60,000 bases of DNA from Nematostella vectensis. Taxonomy: Eukaryota; Cnidaria; Anthozoa; Actiniaria; Edwardsiidae. The notes under the pieces were generated by a model. That model was not told where the DNA came from. It did no database searches and saw only the letters and a list, made by a program, of their open reading frames with translations. The stretch is from contig NC_064040.1 in assembly GCF_932526225.1 (NCBI RefSeq), positions 8,832,865-8,892,864 on the forward strand, in the 5' to 3' direction. Of this stretch, positions 35,701-49,500 are shown one piece after another (the stretch's first letter is position 1; each line of letters begins with the position of its first letter). Made by a program: the position numbers and the translations under genes.

Positions 35701-38700
35701 ATATTTATGCCATTTCTGCTCTGTCGGTCTTGACATTAAAATTAATCAAGAGAATGCTGTGAATTACAGCATATATGGACAAATCTGAGCACAGTTTATA
35801 TGTTATACGTTCTAAAAAACACAACTCAATTTTTGCTTTTCTATTTAAGAAATAGCAAATAAAAAAATGTCGCCTAATCGAAAACTTTGTAGCATAGCTC
35901 TGTTGTTCAAGCCACTTCATATCGAAATATTTTTGTATATAAGAAATTGTTTTTTTTTTAACCGTCCTTCCAATTTCTTTAAAAAAATGTTCCTTAAGTT
36001 AAAGTAATAAATCTTACATTTTTCTATTGCCCGGGGTGACCAGTACAAAAAGAACAAATGTACGCACTAACACGTTTTGACTTTGATTACGTCAATCGTT
36101 AATATATGAACATTTTACAGACTAGGTGTGTTAATGGAAATACTTTGTAAAATGTCCTTTTGAGGTAATATACTCTAACCTTGTTAATATTTCATGCATT
36201 GTTTTTATTAAGGAGGAAAGAAAAGACTTGTTATACATTGTGTCACGTGAATTTGACATTAAGTACCCGGAAAATGGCACGCAAAAAAGACACATTCAAG
36301 TTCGCGATTAATTCAGATGTATCAATCCTTTCAGTATTTTAAGTCGTGATATTTTGACTAACAGTGGATATCATCCCAAGCGTCGGAAACACAATGATTA
36401 TTATTACAACTGATCACTAAGGCTTCCTTACTTGTCTTAGAATAGAAAGCACTTAATAAGATAAACGAGCTTTTTCTCGTAGAATATTCCACGGTATTGG
36501 GATTGTTTAATGCGGTGCATACGAATGCTAAGTTTGCGTATTATGTGGTTGCAATGCTAACGTTTGGTCTGGTGTCGCAGTTGCGGCTAGCCTTATAAGA
36601 TTTGAAAGAAGAAGATGGAGACGTAATTAGCGTCATCTCAGAACCTCCTTCAAAACCTGAGATAGAATATCTACGTAAGTACCATTAACAGCATCAGTAC
36701 ATAATTATAAAATGTAATGGCAAAAGAATCGATAGTCTTATTTGTATTCCCATATAGATTAAAACAAAGTAAAGTAAAAGTAGGTTGATAAATGGACTGT
36801 AACATTTAGCGCTCAACGTCTTTTTTATAATGTAAGATGAGTAAAACAGACAACATTTTGATAATGAGAAAAAATTCAGTAGTATTCATGGGTATCAATT
36901 AATTTCTTCAAGTCCCTGAAAAGTTCGTTTTTTGGATTTGTAAAAATAAAAAATTTGGCCAAAAACTATACGATAGCACATCTATTTTAGATCCATCTTT
37001 CTATAAATTAAAAGCAACGATAGCACCCTCATGTACATCAATTACAAAAAAAACATTAATCATACATATATATTTTTTTTACTGTCGTGACAGACAAAAA
37101 TAAAAGGAAAGAAAAGAAATTCGATATTTTCTCTCAATATTTGTCCTTATTTTCGTTTAACTTCTAACTTGCATTTTAACGGGATTAAGGTTAATATTTC
37201 TGCTAAAGCGTGCCATTTTCGCCCATATTACACGGAAACTACCAGGCCTTTCTATTCAGAGCATGTGCTAATAATCCATAACATGGCAATGAAATAGAAT
37301 AAACTTGATGATCTTATCTCATGGTAAAACCTAGCCTAGACGGCTGAAAGACATCTAGGGTTTCGCTGACAAAAGAGCTTAAAGCTAAGCCAAATAAAGG
37401 ATTATATTTTATCAAGAAACGGCACAGACGATTGTAAAGATAACAGTGGTATGACATAGCCTTCCTCATCAGGGTACAACCAGTGGGCATATATAAACAT
37501 ATATATCATCCTAAAGCGGTTGCAATGATTCTGGAAAGTCCCAAAGTATAATTTAATTCAAACTTTAGTTTTCTCCCGAATGCCTGCTCTTAAATCGTGA
37601 TAAAAAAAAAGATCGATGAAATGAAAATGAAAAAATTTGTAGCAGGCATTCACAGCTGTTACTGAGTCAAAGAACATCGATTGCTTTGGCGGGAGGTAAA
37701 AATACGTCTTTGCCGAAGCTTGTTGACGTCTTGGGCAACATGCTAAGGAGCGCCTATCTTGTATAAGGTGGTGTGTCTCAAAGCGGAACCCTACTTCAAA
37801 TCCGTACCACAGGAAGCCCGGTATCTTGTTGTTTTAAGAAGGATCTGAATGTGGTTCTGAGGGTGGGGCTTAGGAGTGGGTGGGTGTGTGTGTGTGTTGG
37901 GGGGGGGGGGGGTAGGCGATGGAGGTGTTGAACCCAGTCCACTGTTGGCGTTTTAGTGGAGTTTTTATTATAAGGTAATGATGATGGACACCTTTAGGAT
38001 AGTTCAGCATTCAATGTACTCCACGTTATTCATGTTTGGCTTTTATTTTCTCAGTTACTTTTTCTGTCAACTGCTGGTACACTGTCTTCTTTAAAGAGAT
38101 AATACTTTCGGATTAAGCCTTTATTCATCTTCAACGATCCATTGCTATTGTATGTAAGCCGCGAGAAAAGCAACGCAATAGAGAGCTCTCGCAAAGCCCC
38201 CTGGGTCACATCGGTCAATTGGAATATGGGAATGAGGAAAAGAAGGGAGTCTGAATTAAATCTATATTTGAAAAAATGACGTATGTAAGTATTCTCCTAT
38301 ACACCCACATGTACTTTACACCAAATGTATAAACCAAAGAACTGATCAATTATTTACGGTTCGGTCATTTACCGCGCTCAAATAAAACGATCTTTCATTT
38401 TTATGGCGATAAATTGTGTTTTTTTCATTAGTGAAACGTCTATTTTTGGCGACTCTAGCTGAATAAGTTCTCGCTTGTAATAATACGATTCCTTTAATTT
38501 GTGTAAGCTGACGCAAATGTCGATTTCAACTACGAAATCACGCGACTTTTTAAGTGCCACACTTACGCCAAAATTAACACAGAAATTGCTGCGGCCGTCA
38601 GGCCAGAAACCAACTAAAAATATAATCATTAAATAAAAATAAGCCCTTTCTGACATAAAATTTTTCTTACTAATTCGTAAACATCGAAGAAGCGCGCGCG

Positions 38701-41700
38701 CGTTTGTCACCAATACGTCACGTGAATTCTAAGTGCATGTCGACTATTCTCTATTAGTGCTATTTTTGCACTTTATCTTTTTTTATGTCGGAGAACTACG
38801 TTCGCGAATATAGTAGTTCATATCTGAGAAGACGTGAGGTGACCTATCAGAGTGAGAGGTGAACGAGTAAACAAAAGCCATGATATCATCCACCACCACA
38901 AAAACAGGATGGAATGAAAGAGAAGCCCGGACCAAAAAAATAACGAGAATTCTTATAATATTTAAAAATATTATTTTTTCTGTTCTTCCTTTATTTATTT
39001 ATTGTGACGAGAAGAGCTGGAAGATACGGTCTTACTTAAAACTCCATAAACAGTCTCTACAGAATCTAAATGGCAGACATTAAGAAGTAATTTAAGTAAA
39101 AATGGGAACAAACAACAGTGAAAGGATGCTTAAAGTGATGGCGTTTGTTATTACTTATTTACTTGTATTATTTTTAATACAATAAACCAGCCACGCAAAA
39201 AAATATCTCAATAACATTGAAAAAGGATAGCCACGTATTATTAACAAGAACTTCCTGTTGCGTTAAACGATATAGTTATGTATTCAACCGGATTACTGTA
39301 AATTTATCAAGTTATATATTTAGTGTATGGCATAAGCGAATAGACGCACGCAAAGAAGGAAACAAATAACTTTGTGTATAATATTAATAAGCAACACGAT
39401 ATCAAAAATTGGGAAATTGCAGTGCACAAACATTAGCGGGGTTACGCAGAAGAATCAAGATGCGGAAACCAACGAAAAAAACAGTAGTCCAAAAGAAACA
39501 GCGCCCTGCGGTATTCCATTAATTCTTGTTCATTGAAATTGTAAAGCTTCTTGAAACATCGAGAACCCTCTCCCACCTTTACTTCGTCTTATATGGTTAG
39601 CTATCCTTTTAACTTGTGTTATTCTTTGTGGTAGTGTTAACCTCAGCTTTATTGTACTAAATTCTTGTATTCGTTGTTGCGGGTTCATTCGTGATGAGTT
39701 CAAATGCCTCATTATGCTCTCAGGGTACCGCAAATTGAGTTGTCGCCTTTTTTGACAGAGATTCTTCGTTGCACGAATCATCTGACTAAATTGAAGTTAA
39801 ACAGATAATGTATCCCTCTAGGCGAACGAACCGGTATGGCCTTCCGCTCTGAGCCAAGAGGAGTAATTAATACACTCTAGCACCGATAAAATACGAAAAA
39901 CACGCCATTGATATCATTTGTCATTTGTCAGATTAACAAGTGGAAAATACTAAAATAAAAAGTAACGAATATGAAACATTATTTTTTGTGCTTTACTAAA
40001 AACTTTCATTTGTTTTATTCAAATATTGGGCATTGAGGATTAAACTATTGGCTTTAACTTGCGTCTATTGAACTTATAAAAAGAAGAATTTTCTGAGTGC
40101 CCACTGCTATAACCGGTTGTACGCCCCCGCTCCGTTCTCGGCCAGCCATGACACGACGCTGTTCGCCATCAATTCGCCATTGCTGCTATCGGCTTTCAGG
40201 CCTAAGACCTGCGCAAACAGTGTCAACATCGACCAGTATTGCTGGCATCGCCTTGATCTGTTGACCACAAGACACACAGGAAATGCTGGTGAACTACTGA
40301 CGAAAAACCTCTCAATATGATGTAAGAAAGTGCGCAACAATGCTGGCGCCATTTGCATGCAAGTTCAGGCATCTAGAGCAAACTTATTCTGTTTTTTTTT
40401 TGTATGAAAATAAGTGATAATCCAAGATTACAATTAGAGAAGTTCACTACTGGATTTAAAACACATAAATACCTCTTAGAGAATCCGTCCATTTTGTCGA
40501 GTAAATACTAGTCGTCTTATCTAGCAGGAAGAGACCCGGATGCTTTTAAATGGTGGAAACCGGTCTGATGCACAGGCGACAATACTTATCACTACAAAAC
40601 ATCCCTTATAAGGCTAAATGGTGTCCAAAGAAATGCATTTAGCTGTTTGCTGCGATGGAGTTTTGATACACTACCTTTGTTCTGTTTTAAAACGGGGAAT
40701 TTTACTACGTACAGTTTTCTTACCCAAGGCGTTTACGGAAGACTTTAAATGAGATATGGCCGAGATGATTTTTATAGAACATAGGTATATGGTGGTGAAT
40801 ATTCACATTAAAGACTCCTTTAAGGTGAAAATATTGAAAAATCCATAACCTATGGGAGATATTCCACAAGGCAACATACACACGGCGCACGCACGACGTG
40901 CATTCCTCAGCGGTTTTCTCCGTGTGACGTCAAACGCCTGTTTACGTTGCAAACAATACAAATTCGTGATAAATTACTGATGTACGTAAATTGTAATTCG
41001 CCAATAACAAACGCAATCGAGAACGAGAAGGGAAATTAAGGACGGAAATTAATGAAGAGAACTGGAAAGTATACCACAAAGATTGTAACAGCGATAGTAG
41101 CAAAGCGGTTTAAACGAAGACGAGGGACACGCTCCGCGGAATCTGTGATGCTTGTAACACATCAAGCCCAGCGCCTCGAATACGGAACGTAAAGCCTTGT
41201 TAACAAAAACTAAAGCATCTCATCGCTTATTTTTTGGATACTCTAACACCTGATTTGAGAACTGCAATTCTGAGGTGAGATCAGCTCATGTCTCTTCTTT
41301 TTTTTTTTTTTTTTTGAAATACGTGTCTCATTGTCATTTTAGACATCGGAAGTATAGTTATGCTGTTAGCAATAACTGTAAAATGAACAGTATCAATGTT
41401 AGGAATTAAGTGTTTTTTTGATGTCTCTAGAAACGGTTCTCTCGCCTTTTGGAGCTATTAAATAATAAAACATTATTCATTTAGCTTATCAAGTTTGCAT
41501 TTTTTCCGACGAAAAAACTTCCTCTCTAAAAGCAAAGTTTATTGCATAATTCATGACGGTGTGCACTACCACGCGCTTCAATCAAAATTTAAGACCGCAG
41601 TAGTCTGTTTTTACGTTATTATTCTTTATCTCCTGATATTACAATTGCGTACAATCCTTAAAATATTTTCAAACATTCCGCATCCATTAAAAGATGGCAA

Positions 41701-43500
41701 AAAAATTATTCTTCATAAACATTCCTTTCCCAAACCATAGGCATCTTAACCGATATTGGTATTAACCGTACGCAACGCAGATTTCCGTAATGAAAGCCTG
41801 CCCACAATCTGTGTGGCAAACTTTGTGGCTAGTCCAGGTATCAATGCAAAGATTCTTCCAGTAAAATGATTTACACTAAGAAAAAAAACTGTTTTTGTGA
41901 AAGGCGGCGATAAATTTGATTAAACTAAAAGTAATGGGTGCATTGTTTAGTTGTTGTTTTTGCTGTTTGATTTTTAATAATTAAATTTTGCAGAATTATT
42001 GAATTAATAATCTTTTATTTTTTATATATTTCCTTGAATGACTATTTAGAGCAATGTAACATAAAAAAAACAAGAACGAAGATAGGAAATAGAACACTCC
42101 TAACAAAATCGAACTGTGTTTTACATGAAAGAAACCAAGTCCAGCTTCAATAGGATCATGTTTTTCAATTCCTACTTATTTTGGCAAAATCAATATGTAG
42201 AGCATCTTTGCGACTTTAAGTCCAGAGATGACATCTTCCTCCGATGCGAAATACAGCCTGCGAAAAGAGCGCGTTTCTCTTTTGACTTTATAGGTATTTG
42301 CCGTTTAGATGTGAGATTCACAAGAGCTTGATGTGAAAACTCGCTTTATGTTTGATCAACTGATAATTGCTCACAGTAAAACTTTGAAAAAATGCTTCAT
42401 GGGAATATATATGCTAGGAGTAAATAGTGGTAATAGTGGTAGTAAGTAGAATTCTCTTTAAAGAAAACAGGTAGTTAAAAAGCTGAACAGATATGATTTT
42501 TAATTTTCAAAAAAGTCTTTCAAAATGCGGCATTATGTTGCATAGAAAGTTCGAGAGAATGCAGTCTGATGTTTAATACAGGTAATAGTCTTATTCTCTT
42601 TTATGATCCGATAGCAAATCTCAATTAACCACCAAACGATATTACTAGTGCGAAAAAATTTAATTAGAGATTGTGTCATTAACAAACAACAATAAAAACT
42701 TTCTCCATCAAAAGTTATCAATACATCTTTATAGCATTTTAAAACATTTTAGCTCTCATTGTTGCCAAAAGACATTTTACAGGATTTATTCCATAACCAC
42801 CGCCAATCATAAATGTATGGAGGCGCCCAAATCTGTTGATGGTATTTGTCTAAACTTCAAAAGATCCGCTGGGAACGAAATAAATTACAACGTCCGGGAG
42901 GGTAGGGAGATGGGAGATGGTCTGCCTCTCTTTAGGAATTATTAATGCAAGAGGGCGGGCGATAATTATTTGGTTACAATTCAAAGGTGTTCTTAGCCTG
43001 CATAGACTCTGCAATTCCTTTCTTACGAGGATGTACGAAAGAAAACGTTTGGTGTTTTTTAGCTCTGTACATAAAGAAATAGGAACATATGGTTAAGTCG
43101 CGCGGAAAACTCCCTTTTCATGTTTCACGAAGCTGCGTCCAAGCAACGAATGCACAGTATTATTTTTCTACTAGTCGAGTTTGAACAATACTATATATTA
43201 TTAATACAAGGTCAGCTATATTGTAATAAAGATAATCAATTAAATAAAGTATATCGTTTCTATTATGATTTGGCAAAAATATCAAAAGAGAACTCTTACA
43301 CGAATCAAAATCTGTATCTTTTAATATCAACAAAATAAATCTTTAAAACATCAATTTATGATTCTATTAAGGACCTTGAATCACTAAAGGAGCGTCTCTA
43401 AGCACTAAATCGCCATGTTAGCACCTGCCTCCCCAGTGTTAATCTTTCTAAGTATCTATCTATCTTTTTTTCTATCTGGGCATCGCTGTTTTTAGAGGAT
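32765..43500 (+). other. Long AT-rich intergenic region without supported genes
   Basis: Contains homopolymers (C-run near 32802-32819, G-run near 33808-33828, G-run near 37899), a (GT)n tract near 37885, and a region at 38378-38720 sharing phrases with 6450-6620. A segment at 40107-40375 has GCTGGC/GCCAGC-rich sequence related to the element at 1376-2052. I see no ORF with domain signal or splice continuity. Confidence 0.5.
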
Positions 43501-43536
43501 GTATTTTGAGACCTTAAAGCACCCGCCAAGAAAAAT

Positions 43537-43825
43537 TTAATATTCTCGTTGCTTGCCGAAATTTTTCAAAATAAATTCTGGACTCTCGCTTAAAACACAA
43601 GTTGCGCACATCGTCGCCAAGAACCCGCCTTCGGTGACACTCGATGACCTTCCTTTTGCTAAGAGTACCATGGAGGGCTGTTGCCCTGACACTGTTGACA
43701 AGATATTTAAATGTTTGAAAATAGTGCGATCTTTGATTTGACTTTTTGGTGAACAGCTTGTTACCCCCGCTAAGCTTACACACGTCACTAATACAAGCTA
43801 CAAATTTCCCAAGGTCATCGGGCAC
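43537..43825 (-). other. Unassigned open frames, both strands
   Basis: A minus-strand frame reads GQQPSMVLLAKGRSSSVTEG then GFLATMCATCVLSESPEFIL, and the plus strand also stays open over ~190 bp. The composition is more balanced than the surroundings, so it may be an old gene or transposon fragment. No family is recognised. Confidence 0.2.
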
Positions 43826-44318
43826 GTATTACTACTTAGCTCTTATGGCGGTCAAGATCTAAACGCCTATTTTCACTAGCGAAGGAACCAAAGAAGTAAG
43901 GAGACTTTACTTTGCGTGTAAAATTCAGCACGAAAAGAGGAAGAGGAAGAGAACAAGGAATGAAATGAACGGCTCCTTTTCTTACTTCTCTGTTTTTATC
44001 TCCTTCGCGCTAATGTTCACACGCGCATAAGCTCTTACGTCTACGCTACTTTCTCCGATTTTTTTCACTAATGAAAACCCGGCTTTAGTGAAACACTTGA
44101 AAAGCAAATACGGTAGCTTTTACGCAGTTTAAGCCAAGCATGCTACATTCAAAACAACGGTGACCAGGGGCGCGAAGTAGGAATTAGAGTGCGCACACAC
44201 ATTTAGTGTTTTTGGCGGCCGTATAATTCCCAATTAAATCATGCTTCACTGTCCATTGGTCTCTCCTGTAAAAGGCACCCGCCATGGTCGTAAGCGTTGC
44301 ACGGGAAACGTGTTTTTA

Positions 44319-44588
44319 AAATACGTCATATCCCACATTTCGAGCTTAATTTCGATATCCTTTATTGCATCGTTTATTTAATATTTTTTATTAACAAACA
44401 TTAAAAATTAATTATAGATGTATTACAGAGTCGCTTTTGCCCTGCGCCGGGAAAAGGGGTTTTCGAATATATTTTACATGTTATATCACGTATTTCGAGC
44501 TAAGTTTCTATGTCCTTTATTGCATTGTTTTTTTTAAACATTTTTCATCAACAAGCATAAAAAATCAATTATAGATGTATTACAGAAT
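44319..44588 (+). repeat. ~160-bp tandem duplication (2 copies)
   Basis: Both copies contain ATTTCGAGCT, then T-rich CCTTTATTGCAT and AATTATAGATGTATTACAGA. They are separated by CGCTTTTGCCCTGCGCCGGG. Confidence 0.85.
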
Positions 44589-46243
44589 CCACAGATATAT
44601 TAACAGTAACCATAATGTTACTTATCCACCATTTTTTAATGCCATGGGCCAAATTGAACCAGTTTAATGAAACGCTATTTCTCGGCGGAAGGACCAGCTC
44701 TATCTATCTATCTATCAAGATAACAATAACCTGGTGTACTCCAACCCCACCCCCTCCCTTTTCGAACTGAATGTTAACCTCCCCTGAGACATGTCTTGAG
44801 CACCCTTTAGATTGGTCTGTTTTTTTTTTTTTTGCGTCATTATTGGTTAGCATTTGAGAGCGTCGGCGACAAACAAAACCTCACCTTTTAGTGCGGTCGT
44901 GCAAAGCTCCTTTCAAATTCGATCAGTTATGCAAAACAATAAAAAGAGAAGAATCACCCGTCATAAGAAATAACCAGAATCAAATACATAAAACGCCATT
45001 GAGACGGCGGAGAAATCCATTTCGGGTAATAACATAATGATGTAATTTTAAACTTGAACAGGCTATGATCATTCGTTCTGAGAGTAATGAACGATCACTG
45101 GGGAATAGGTCTTCGACAGTATGTCATTTTTGGCGAATTGGGTGTCTATATATTAAGATACCTCTTATTCTCCATCAAAAGCAGGAAAGGAGTAATGTTT
45201 TAAAACGCAGGAATTTGTTGTAAAGTAATTTGAAGGTAAGTAAAGTATTGATGCAGAGAAATTTGCACGGGATGCGAATTTTATAATGGCGGTTTAAAAA
45301 TATATATTTAGTAGTCTAAACAAGACGCGAACCAGGCGAATTTTCTGCTCCTACTTTATTCTTAAAATTGAGAAAATAAATGATCATTTTATTTCTGTAA
45401 TATTATGTTGCTTTGCCTACGTTCATTACTAAGAAATGTAATACAAACCCATTCCATGAGTAAAATAGATGAGAAATTAATATGATATTAATTCGCTTTG
45501 AAGTCTACTTACTATTTAAATTTAGGTGGACATAGAAAATCCCCATACACTAGTACTTACATACATTCTTTCGCGCTTTCGTCGTTTTGTACTATATAGA
45601 TTGCAAACTTTAATCAATTCTTTGAAGTCAGAGCATTAATTATTGACTGTTTTTTGAAAGATTTAAAAAAATATAGATATACAAAATAAAATCGCTATCT
45701 CCCTACATAAAGGGTACCTTAGGCTTATGCAATTATAGATTTTCAGACGAAGCCCTCCTGAGCGACCACCCCTGTGGGCCCCTGGGAATTGAAAAATACG
45801 GTCATTAACGGAACTGGTAGCTTGCGAGGCTTAGAGCGCTCCCACTGTATACCACTTTAATTTTGATGATCACAACACAATTTCAAACACTAGTTCATAA
45901 TCTGATGCAAATAAAATGGAACATTAACAGTGAATATAACAGTTATGAACTATCAGGCATCTATCTATCTCACAGCTGTGTAAATCTAAACGTGGATAAC
46001 CAAGAGACGGAATTGATAACGCAGTTTGGGTAAGGCCCTTGATACAACTGGCTACGAAGTAACGGAAAGTAATAACTGCCAATCAAAGAACTGCCAATCA
46101 AAAGGCGTGATGATCGCAACGAATTCTCGATAACTATTCGAAACCATGGTGACCAATCATTGATTACTCGAATTTTTGATAACCCGAACCCTTTTCAATT
46201 TATCTAGAGGTTTCACCTTTTATGGGTAAATTTCAGCTGAAAA

Positions 46244-46521
46244 GGGAAGAGTCCGATTCCGTTAATTGTTTTTTTAACCTGTTAATTAAATAATCCATCA
46301 ATTATGTGTACAGCTTTTACATAAATCAAACCCGACTTTCTCTATTCCCATTTTTCCTCCGGGAGGAAATAGTAGTGCTAGGGAAGAGTCCCGATTACGT
46401 TAATTGTTTTTTTTAACCTGTTAATAAAATAATCCATCAATTATGTGTACAGCTTTTACATAAATCAAAACCGACTTTCTCTATTCCCATTTTTCCTCCG
46501 GGAGGAAATAGTAGTGCTAGG
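46244..46521 (+). repeat. 137-bp tandem duplication (2 copies, nearly identical)
   Basis: Begins GGGAAGAGTC at 46244 and 46381; each copy ends CTCCGGGAGGAAATAGTAGT then GCTAGG. High identity implies a recent event. Confidence 0.93.
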
Positions 46522-49500
46522 ATTGTTGCTCATTAAGCATTTAGAAAAATGGGGAATGGAAATTCCTCGTCTTCACTGATAATAATGCCTAGCCGGAGGT
46601 CCCTTCTCTCATCTTACTTCATTAACTGTTTATTTAGGGATGAGAGAGTAGGGGACGTACCATCTTCAGTGAGAGTGCTTACAAACTAAGAAAGTTAATA
46701 TAGGGCATTCCATAGAGTAGCTATACTGACGAATAAAAAGTCGAGATGTAGAAGCCCGCTTGTAAGGCCTAACAGGATTGACTAGATTACCCTCATTGTT
46801 CTATTGTATTCCCGTTCTTCGTCTGTGTCGCACCAAACTAATGGGGTGAAATTTTTTGTTAGCTTCTACATGGCCCATAAAGTCAGTCATTTGTAAAGCG
46901 TAACATTTGGCCATACATCGGGATGCTTTGGCTTGGAGGGCTAATGCTGAATTATCTATTTATTTTTCCCGTGCTAATAGGGATATTTTTGGTTGGGAGG
47001 GGAGGGGGGATTGGCAGAAACTGCTGGGTGAGCTGAGCCCCGAGCATTACAAATTATCTATATTTCAGACATGTTTCATTGATAAAACATCCAAAGAATG
47101 ACAAAGAATATAAGCCTGTAAATCAAGCGTTGAACATTGCGTGCGTCTATGTCCATATCCTTATCTTTGATCACAAATAAAATCATCATAAAGATAATAA
47201 AAAACAAGTACTGATCCTAATTATTTATTTCTAAAAACTGTCAAAAAACAGTTAAATCCTTTAAATCGAACCGTTCATTCCTATTCTTTAGCTGTTACCT
47301 GTTTTCAAATCTTTTGAATCGGAGGAAATTACAGGAACATTTATTTGATGTTCGATTCGGTCGAGTTTGCACAATCTTTGGTGATTATGAAGAATATCTG
47401 ACATTCTAGCTTCCAGTCAGAAATACTTCCTGACCGATAAGCAGAGAAATTAATTAAGAGTTACGTTCGTCAACAACTCTTATCCGTTTTTCCCGCTTAT
47501 GCTGTTTAATCATCTTTTCTGAGCCAACTCTCATTGAAAATTAAGCACACAACACAGGTTTCGTCAACAAAGCAATATTCCCTGATTAGGCACGCGGAAG
47601 TTATATACCCCTCAGTGTATAAAATAGCGATTAATTAATCGAAGGTGATCGGTTTGGCCAATTCTAATCTAAGTGGATAAGACCACTTAGATGCTGTCAT
47701 AATACAATGTCAGCACCATGAAATACGTTGACTTGTATCAATTCTTTCGATTTTGATGCACTGAGTGGTACATAGATCTGCTCGCAGCATCTTCCGTGTA
47801 TCCGTGACCAAGCAAAAGTCATGCAGGGCGATCTCATAGAGGTATGGAAACATCTTATAGATGCAAAAAAAATATTTTTTCAAAGGAATCGCCGCTTCGT
47901 TCAATCATAGATTTTGATAACAAAAAAAACACACGTATCCCAACAGATGTTTTTTAAAGTCAATTTTTTTTATCTTAAAATCAAGAAAAGATAAAAAAGG
48001 GAAAAATCCCCTTTAAAGGAATCACCGCTTCGCTCAATCACATTTAGGAAAAAATCATTTTTTTCCAAACAGACTATCTTCCTAGTCATAAGAAATGATC
48101 TTATGATATTGGGCTGATCTTTCATTTAGAAAATTGGATTCGGTACCTATCGATACCATCGTCGGGGTCAAAATATTTCTTATAGTATCTTGAATTCGAA
48201 TTCAAAGTTCAATGTTAAAAGCTAGTGATAAAAAACAATGATAAAAGGGAGCTACTGAAAGTTCTTGGATCAAGAGACAAGCCAGAGCTTGGTAATAGCA
48301 AATAATAAATTCTAAAACAATTCGTTAAGCATTTTACGTCCTTTCCAAATTTAGTGCTTGATTTTGTTTTCTTTAAAAAAAAAATAGCGATTTACGAGTG
48401 GGATCAGTTATATCAAAACACATCAGGTTGTTTGAGCAAAATAGGACCGACCTCTCAGCAGAATGCACCTGAACAAAGTCCCTCATACCGTGGGTACAGA
48501 CTGTGTAATAATTGTGAAAGCCCCATGGGATGTCACCTCTAGCCTGGTACTTGGGAAATCGCCACATTGGTCACCAGTAAGCATTACTAATTGAATCCAG
48601 ATCTCGTTAAACAAGGCTTTTCTGCCTGCACGCAGGTTGTGTGTATCGAGATTATGACAGTGCCTGCCGGCGAGGTTGTGTGAGTAATTTATAATAATGG
48701 TATTCTACTCTTTTGCCCTTTTTTCTGTAGTTTAGACTTTTATACAGTCCAGTCTCAATGATATGTAATATATTATTCTTGTTTGAATACATGTCGCGTC
48801 TGACAGATCGACCTGTTTTTCATATAGATATTACGTATGTTTTTGTACGTCGCTGTTTGTCTTGATTTAGCGCTAAGATTCTAAATCTACCTTATGCTTT
48901 TTTTTTCATTTGATTGTTATTAAAGTTATTTTCATATCTGTTACATATTGTTAAGCAGTTAAAACAATTTGCTGCTATTAATTTGACTTAAGATAGCCAT
49001 TTCAAAACAAAAACCTCATGTGGAACAATCATCATAACATCCAAAATACAAAACTCCCAACGTTTGAATACATTTATAGGAAAAACGAAATTATATATAG
49101 AAAAGTATTTTCTTATATCTTCTAGTTACTGTATAGCTTGTTGTTTATTTTGTATCAAATTGTCGATAAAGGTGTGAAAGCTTGCTTTCCACTAGATAAG
49201 GCACCAGACAAAATCTAGGCATCTATTGAATTATTGATAATATTATATATAAATACTTACTAGTGATACGATACAATACAATATATTGTAAATCATCTAG
49301 AATTTTCAGACAATATCTGTCAAACTCATAGAAGTTTAAAATGGAAATAAGAATAGATATAGCTCGAAAAACTCAAATTATGCATCACTGTTATCCTAAG
49401 CTTATTTTTTTAATATCTTCAGGGGCTCCATCGTTAACTGCGAATCGACTTCGCGTTTCAGATGTTATGTGACTCACGCTAGCGTAAAAAACTATACCAT

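Noticed and set aside
38378-38713. 111-codon minus-strand ORF
   Set aside because: Shares nucleotide phrases with non-coding repeats at 6450-6620 and 53010-53090, so more likely a dispersed-repeat artefact than a gene.
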